This document shows positions 57,578 through 64,000 of a DNA stretch of 64,000 bases, piece after piece (the stretch's first letter is position 1; each line of letters begins with the position of its first letter). Location of the stretch: NCBI GenBank assembly GCA_012934845.2, contig WNNJ02003342.1:1-64000 (forward strand), given 5' to 3'. Origin of the DNA: Pomphorhynchus laevis. Taxonomy: Eukaryota > Acanthocephala > Palaeacanthocephala > Echinorhynchida > Pomphorhynchidae. The notes below the pieces were generated by a model. That model worked only from the letters and a program-made list of their open reading frames with translations, searched no databases and was not told the origin of the DNA. The position numbers and the translations under genes were made by a program.

Positions 57578-58535
57578 AAATTTGATTATATCGTATCTTA
57601 TTCTAATACAAAGTATATTTATTATTATCCATCCATAAACATTTTCCGCTAATGATTTAAAATTTATTTTTAATATTATTGTGTTCATTTATATATTTTA
57701 CTATTTTCTATTTGATTATAATTTTATAGTAACCTAGTTTAAAATACGTATCTATTAAATTATTTAAATGATTTTGAAGAAAGCCAATATCATTACATAT
57801 TGTTGCAATTCTTAAAATTTCATTATTTAATGTATTTTATTTTATATTATATGCTATGCATAAATGCTCATGCAAAAATGTTTCTTGTAAATTTAAATAT
57901 GTCATCTTTACGATATAAATTGATAGTAGTTTTAATAAATGTTAATTTAATTTTCATATCTAGATATACACCTTCTTTATCATTAATATTGGTTTTGTTA
58001 AGAATAAGGCTTTCTGGATAAATTTGTTCAATATAAAAATTATTGGAATTAAATACACATATATCATCAATGTATCGAAACATATATTTCATATATTTAT
58101 ATAGTTTATATTTAGTTTTTACACAGTTATGAACAAATTCATATTCTATAAAGCTTAGAAATAAGTCAGCTATAGGTGGGTCACTTGTACCTTTTATTGG
58201 AACACCTTTTATTTGGTACTCTACATCAAATGAAAATCATACAATGAAAATCATGTCAACCAATCTTTTTACAATGTAAAAATGTATATATAAACATAAA
58301 TCTTACAAATGCGTAATTTGTCAACTGTAAGCTGATTACTGAGAAAATAAATCACTTTAAAACATCTACAAAATAAATATGATTAAAAATAAAAGTAGGT
58401 TCAAGAGAAATATAATTTTCGAATAAGGCTAAATCGAATTGAAAACATTATTTCTTAAATTTTATAAAAGGCGTGTTATCGACTTCAATAATGGACAATT
58501 TAAAGAGACATGACGAAACAAATCATGTATATTTC

Positions 58536-58566
58536 CACACGATAAAAATATTTTTATTGTGTGGGT
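58536..58566. repeat. 31-bp hairpin next to a MITE end
   Basis: CCACACGATAAAAAT mirrored by TTTTTATTGTGTGG, followed by the TTATTATGCCTAAGCA word that ends the palindrome at 33345. Solo end of that family. Confidence 0.6.
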
Positions 58567-59055
58567 AATTTATTATGCCTAAGCAAGGATTAGATGGCAC
58601 ATCAACACGTATATCAAATTATTGCTCTCCACTAAGTTGGAAACAATAAAACAACACATAAAATATATTTTTTTAATATTTTATAAATTTTATATAAAAT
58701 ATATAAAAATATAGTAGATAAATATTAATACATGTTAATAAATATTAAAATATTTATAAATTTCGAATATTTTAAATATTAAATTTATTTAGTATTTATA
58801 TTTAATAATAAAATATTTTCGTATCTTCTCGCCGTACATATGTAATTTTTGCTGACCTAATTATATTTAAATTTATAAAAATTATTAAATATTGCAAAAT
58901 GTAATTTTAATAGTATTTCAAAAGCTACATTTTTAGATAAAATTTATAGTTTTACAAAAATAGAATGTAAAACTATTGTTTTTGTTTAAAAAATGTAAGA
59001 TGGTCAATTTCAGCATTTTTAATTTGATTTTCAAAAGATTTGAATGTATCTATAG

Positions 59056-59145
59056 ATACCAAAATGTAAAAATGTTAACTAAACAAACCATTATTTTTAA
59101 GCAATACAATGGACTACAATCAGAACAGTGTTTTGCACCGTGTAC
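59056..59145 (+). CDS. Exon-like segment, unrecognised
   Basis: Between TATCTATAG and GTTAAG, 90 bp in phase 2 read YQNVKMLTKQTIIFKQYNGL then QSEQCFAPC. Good splice signals but no partner in phase with the next exons; uncertain. Confidence 0.25.
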
Positions 59146-59837
59146 GTTAAGTAAATATACATGTGAAAGTTGAAATATAGATGACTAGTTTTTTTATTAA
59201 GATAGCCATATTGTAACTGAACAGTGTAACATTTAAAAATTAATATATAAAATTATTCTAATATTTTAATGAAGCTTCTGATTTAAAAATATATAAACGG
59301 TTAGAAAACATATTTTGTGTTAAATTGAAAATCATTATAACTCATTTTTATGCGAGCGGATATTGTCAAAATCTTCAAATACCAAAAGGAGTTTTGAAAT
59401 TTATTGCTAAATCAGTACAGATTGACAGGAATTTTATAAATTATCTTTGACTTGACAATACCAGAAACATCACAAATTTCTGGTGTTGATCAAAAATTAT
59501 TTAAATTATTTAAATTATTATAATTTTGAGATTCAACTGTCATTATTTCTTTTTTGTCAAAGACGAAAATCAATCAAATAAAAAGGAAATTGAGTATCGT
59601 CCACAGCTGAACACACAGCACAAGTCGAGCATTCTATACAAATACAAATATGTTTGAATTGAATCTGAAATGCATTAATTATCCCTAAGTTAAACTAATG
59701 TTAATTTTGAATAAAAATTGCATTCTATAAGTTATTTTGATGATATTCTAAGACGAAACCCTTTTTTAATAAATGACGAATTTGATGTGTAATTTATTGA
59801 AGTAGATTATCTGCAATTAAATGAGCTTGCAATTTAG

Positions 59838-60026
59838 TATACTACGGAGTCAGAGAAGCTGCAACTTAGATCGGTGTCGTCAATAACAGTGGACAATTTC
59901 AACTTAACTTTTGTAAGCATAAGTCTACATTTTACTCGCATTTTTATATTTATATAGGATGGACAGTTGAAATTCCAACAATTAGTTAACAACTTTAGTA
60001 AAATGCCATTAAACTATACAAATATG
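59838..60026 (+). CDS. Two exons of an unrecognised host gene with a 45-bp intron
   Basis: Exon 59838-59912 (75 bp) and exon 59958-60026 (69 bp), both phase 0, are separated by a 45-bp intron (GTAAGC to TATATAG). The reading is YTTESEKLQLRSVSSITVDN, FNLTF, then DGQLKFQQLVNNFSKMPLNY and TNM before GTGAGA. The two parts read smoothly into each other. Family not recognised. It may belong to the same gene as the exons at 62.4-62.8 kb, but the phases need an unseen exon between. Confidence 0.5.
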
Positions 60027-60029
60027 GTG

Positions 60030-62380
60030 AGATATATTAGCGCTTCATTTCAAGATATCAAATTTAATTGTTTTTTTTTTATTAATTTTCAATTTAATTG
60101 TATTAATTTAATTGTATTTATGAAATATTTTTTATCAGCCAGGAAGATATTTTGTTAGGGATATATTGTACAGTATATGGTTGTATAAAAAATAATTAAA
60201 ATAAAACAATTGTACAAAATTATATTTAAAATTAATTAAATTCATAATTTAAATTCAATACTTTGAAATTCAATATTTTAAGACTCAATTAAAATCAATC
60301 ATACAAATAACTGAGTTAGAAAATATATATTTAGACTATGGCTTCACAAACCTTTTTAAATCGACAATGTACAAGAAAAAATACTAATTTAAGTCACACC
60401 TTAGCGAACCAATAATTTTTCAAAAACAAAATGTTTTACAATCAAAGAAAATAACTTTAAAAGTCATTCTAGAAGTCATTTTGATAGAACGTAAAGAGGG
60501 AATTCCAAAAAAGTTTATTTAATAAACGTTCTTTATTAACGTTCAATAAATAATCATTCATTATTATCTTTTATTTTGGGAATAATTTATTAATTTAATA
60601 AACATAATTTTTTATATTGTAATATCACACTGTAACAAAAACACAAATCACATTATCACTAATTAATAAAATGATTTATTTTAATGTATAAATGATTTAT
60701 TCGTTAATAAATCACGAATTCATGAACGGATTTTTGACAGATGAGCAAATAGCATCATATTTTTTGGAATATAAAGAAAAAAATAGAGAAACAAATTACA
60801 ATTAAATATTTATCGAGTAACTATCGGCAGAATAATTTTGGCAATGGAAAGTATACATTTGGTATATTATTGGTTAGTTTATTGGTTACAATAAACTTGA
60901 ATAAAACGTTTAATCAGTATAAATTTATTTAATATTTTTTATTTTACCCTTAATTAAGTAAAAACTGGATATAAGTTCTATTACATTTACAGTTTCTTTA
61001 TCTGCGGTGTTTGAACAAATGCAAAATTTACCAAAATGTTCGTATCTGTTAGTACTATTAAAGATTATTATTGGGCAACGAATGGTTATAATTCGTTTAA
61101 TATTACATTAGTATAATATTACTATATAATAATATTACATTTTATTGTAATATCACAATAGTATTGTAACAAAATCACAAAGCTTAACTATCAAGCATTA
61201 TTATGATTGAGCATCGACGGGTGCTATCTATTCAAATAATTGATTCGCTTAATATTACATTAGTATAACATTACAATATAATAATATTACATTTTATTGT
61301 AATATCACAATTAAATTATAAAATTACATTAATATTACAATATTACATTTGTTATTTATGGTTTTAAATTGAAGAATATCTTTGCAAATAATTTTTAGTT
61401 TTCCTTATGAAATGTTGTCTCGGTTACAATAAACCAGTTTTGTTGAGTAAATAGATTTTGCTAGTCATTGCTATCTGTATCATAATAAAAACGATTCCGT
61501 ATCGTAAATTTGAATGTTTTGAAGAAGATAATAATGTCATTTGAAAAGCCTTACTTTAATGACTTGTGAAATGCCAAATCCGAAGTGAAAAATATTTAAA
61601 TTGAAAAATATGTAAATTAATCAGAATCAATAATTTATATAATAAGAATATTATATACAAAAAAAATAAAAAATATATGCATTTGTATTGAATAAACGAA
61701 ACATTTGAACATTACACCTATGGTCATCAACGTTACAATTAATCGCAACAAATTTTTATTATCCCCTTGCGGACAACATTTTGTGTTCGTATTTTATTCT
61801 TAAAATGCAATAATTGACATTGATTTTGAGTCTTTTGTTTAAAAGCTATAGCTTTTAAATCTAATAATCAATTTAAATATTATTGGCAAATATTTCATAT
61901 TTTAATATTTAAATATTATTTAAATATTAAATAATATTTAAATAATATTATTTAAACATTTTTTAAATATTAAATAATATTTGAATAATATTATTTAAAT
62001 ATTATTATAAAAACAAATCAAGCGAATTTTCGGGATAAATTTGTATGATTAATACCAAACATTTAGGAAAACTTTTGGGATTAATAAAAATTTAAGTATT
62101 TAGAAACTGATACACATTTAAGAAATTATCTTTGTCCTGAACATAGAAAACGGTAAAACAAACTGATAAAATTAACAAATTAAAAACAAATCCAGTGAAT
62201 TTATGGGATTAATTTGAATAGCATTGACATAAATTTGAGAAATTAATATTAACATGACAAACGATAAAACCAGAAAAGCTTTTTTCTGGATAAGAAATAA
62301 AGAATATTCAAATTTTAAATGTTAAATAAAATTGAAATTCCTCATTCTTCATAGAATTCACCGCAATGTTCTATCAACAG
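60030..62380. other. AT-rich introns or spacer with local repeats
   Basis: Includes a repeated phrase ATATTACATTAGTATAA ... TTTATTGTAATATCAC (61095-61165, 61250-61320) and a 60510-60600 segment that recurs at 63540-63660 (TTCAATAAATAATCATT). A short frame near 60691-60805 (FLTDEQIASYFLEYKEKN) is protein-like but without clear splice sites. Confidence 0.4.
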
Positions 62381-62772
62381 TATTATTGAAGACATGTTTG
62401 TAGAATGTAAAAAATTTACATGTCATTACAGTCCACCTCATCCTCGATTGGAAGTTGTACGGAATAATAGAGAAGCAAGAAAGCCATACATTCCTAATCT
62501 CGACTTTATAATATCAATTCAATCACGAATATATAAATTAAATAGAAATTATGAAGCAAAGGCGCTGTTATGGTTAGTCTAATTTGTGTCTCATATATAT
62601 TTGAGATCAGCGAATTACATTATATTATTATATATACTTACAGTGAATGCGATCAAAGCTTTCTTACTCAAACAAACAGCAAAAAGAAGTTAAGTATGCA
62701 TACCGGATTTAAAATGATTATTGAAGAATGGCTATCAGTGTTGAAAGTGCTTTCCAATAAACTCGAAAGAAG
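62381..62772 (+). CDS. Two further exons of an unrecognised plus-strand gene
   Basis: Exon 62381-62572 (192 bp, after CTATCAACAG, before GTTAGT) and exon 62644-62772 (129 bp, after ATACTTACAG, before GTATTT) are joined in phase 2 by a 71-bp intron. Reading: IIEDMFVECKKFTCHYSPPH, PRLEVVRNNREARKPYIPNL, IISIQSRIYKLNRNYEAKAL, then CECDQSFLTQTNSKKKLSMH and IIEEWLSVLKVLSNKLERR. C-x-C and H-T-G recall a zinc finger, but the spacing is not canonical. Both lengths are multiples of three with matching phases, which supports real exons. Not recognised. Confidence 0.55.
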
Positions 62773-63235
62773 GTATTTAAAAAATTATTTTAGTAACATT
62801 TTGCATAACATAAAATTAATGATCTTGTAACAAAAAAATTATTACATTAAATTACTAAATTAAATTACTGCATATACATATAAGTAGTCATATGCATATT
62901 TAAATATTTACAATATTATAAATTTTTTTAATTATTTAATTTTAATTATTTCAAATTTTCAAACGATAAAAGCTTTATCAGAAATTAATCTCTAATTAAC
63001 GAGATAAAGTGATGAACACATTATCTTTAATATATCAATATTTCATATCTTTATATAGCTTAATATGTATCTATCTAATTATTTAAATGATTCTTAAGGA
63101 AACCAATATCACCTCATATAATGGCAGTTCGAATATACAACCCTACTTTCTTTTACATCAGCCTTACAAAAAATAGATACCTGAATTTCAAATATTCGGT
63201 TTATCGTCAAATATTCATTTATAAATGTTCATTTT

Positions 63236-63540
63236 CTGATTGTATGATGTAAGATCTAAGATTATAAGATGTAAGATTTGCGATATAACATTAAACAATG
63301 GAATATTGAACGATGTAAAATTGTACGATGTTAGATTGAAAAACGTAAGATTGCATGATTTAAGATGCATTCAATATTGCACGATGATTCAGTTTTTTCT
63401 TTAAATACGTTATAAAGTAAATATTTTCTTCGATAAAAATATTACTTTTATCGTTCACCTAAAATTGTATGATGTTAGATTGTAAGATTGTATGATTTAA
63501 GATGCATGCAAGATTGTACGATGTTTCAGATTTTTTCTTA
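63236..63540. repeat. Degenerate tandem repeat of ATTGTATGATGTAAG-like units
   Basis: Units of about 10-20 bp (GATTGTATGATGTTAGATT, GATTGTACGATG, AAGATTGCATGATTTAAGATG) repeat with drift. A higher-order unit ending in GATGCAT-CAA-ATTG-ACGATG and TTTTTTCTTA occurs twice (63350-63400, 63480-63540). Confidence 0.75.
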
Positions 63541-64000
63541 CTTTTATCTGTCACCTAATATTTAATAAACGTTATTTATTAACTTTCAATAAATAATCAT
63601 TTATTATTTCTTTAATATTAACTATTATTTTTGTAAATGATTTATTAATCCAATAAGCATTATTTTTTATTTTTTAGATATAAAAAAATAATTGTTGAAT
63701 TTGATATTTTCGAATTCAAAATAATTTATTTTAAATTAATAAAATTTAAGAATAGCTAATGATGATTAATGAATGATTAAGGTTAAATCTGCAACTTAAA
63801 AGTATCATAGTGTTTATTTTAAACTTATTATTAGATTGCAAATATCACATTGTTGTTATTTTTCAGAAGCGATTTTTATCCTGTAATTACCAATTTTCAA
63901 ATCTCTACAATTGTTTTGTATACCACTATTTTATTGATTTAGAGGCAAATTTATAGAACATTATAAGTTAAATTTATTTTATATCAACTGTTCCAATTAA

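Larger units (their letters stand above)
56681..58215 (-). mobile_element. Naiad, second copy, truncated and with a nested MITE
   Basis: Starts like the copy at 24511. The structured terminal block is at 57474-57577, and the RT region at 57860-58215 reads FRYIDDICVFNSNNFY, GVYLDMKIKLTFIK and RKDDIFKFTRNIF. It is cut inside RT motif B. The flanking sequences 56614-56680 and 58250-58305 resemble each other (ATGTCAACCAATC, then GTAAAAATGTATATATAAA), a probable target-site duplication. A MITE of about 520 bp lies inside. Confidence 0.85.

Noticed and set aside
1-64000. CRISPR arrays, operons, bacterial promoters
   Set aside because: No regularly spaced repeats or prokaryotic gene layout; spliced exons and snRNA genes show nuclear animal DNA.

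Overview
The window is strongly AT-rich nuclear DNA from an invertebrate animal. It shows spliced exons with introns as short as about 45 bases, snRNA genes, and a dense layer of old and young retroelements. The host exons I can name (an FHA-domain MCRS1-like gene, and a DLGAP/GKAP retropseudogene) are animal genes. The mix of permuted Penelope-like elements (Naiads) with several LINE clades fits an arthropod or other invertebrate; I cannot name the species.

Left part (1-15.3 kb): the last two exons of an MCRS1-like gene (550-771, 2691-2804) flank an intron full of repeats. A decayed LINE with a restriction-like endonuclease (RLE) follows at 4.7-7.1 kb. Then come two nearly identical head-to-tail units of 3,337 bp, each starting with a U2 snRNA gene on the minus strand, and a third U2 gene at 13.8 kb. 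A fourth U2 gene lies at 38.5 kb. Each tandem unit also carries a Naiad fragment, an unexplained 67-codon reading frame and a cluster of direct and inverted copies of one motif.

Middle (15.3-46 kb): a Jockey/I-like LINE with another LINE's 3' end nested in it; a compact host gene on the minus strand (19.4-19.9 kb); a truncated CR1-like LINE; debris of a Penelope-like element with a C-terminal GIY-YIG; an almost complete Naiad (24.5-27.7 kb, minus); a 3.2-kb RLE LINE of a family with an N-terminal Cys-rich domain and a C-terminal CCHC plus endonuclease (28.25-31.5 kb); a small two-exon gene (35.5-35.8 kb); the DLGAP retropseudogene; a SINE inside an inverted-repeat element; a hAT transposase remnant; and head-to-head Jockey/I-like LINE copies.

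Right part (46-64 kb): two inverted SINEs around a palindrome, further Naiad and RLE-LINE fragments, several MITE families, and exons of one or more unrecognised plus-strand genes (59.8-62.8 kb).

The two most interesting points are the U2 gene array colonised by retroelements, and a conserved non-coding block in the Naiad terminal region (four copies) with compensatory base changes in predicted stems. That block holds hammerhead-like core words in an unusual order and may be an undescribed structured RNA or ribozyme of Naiads.
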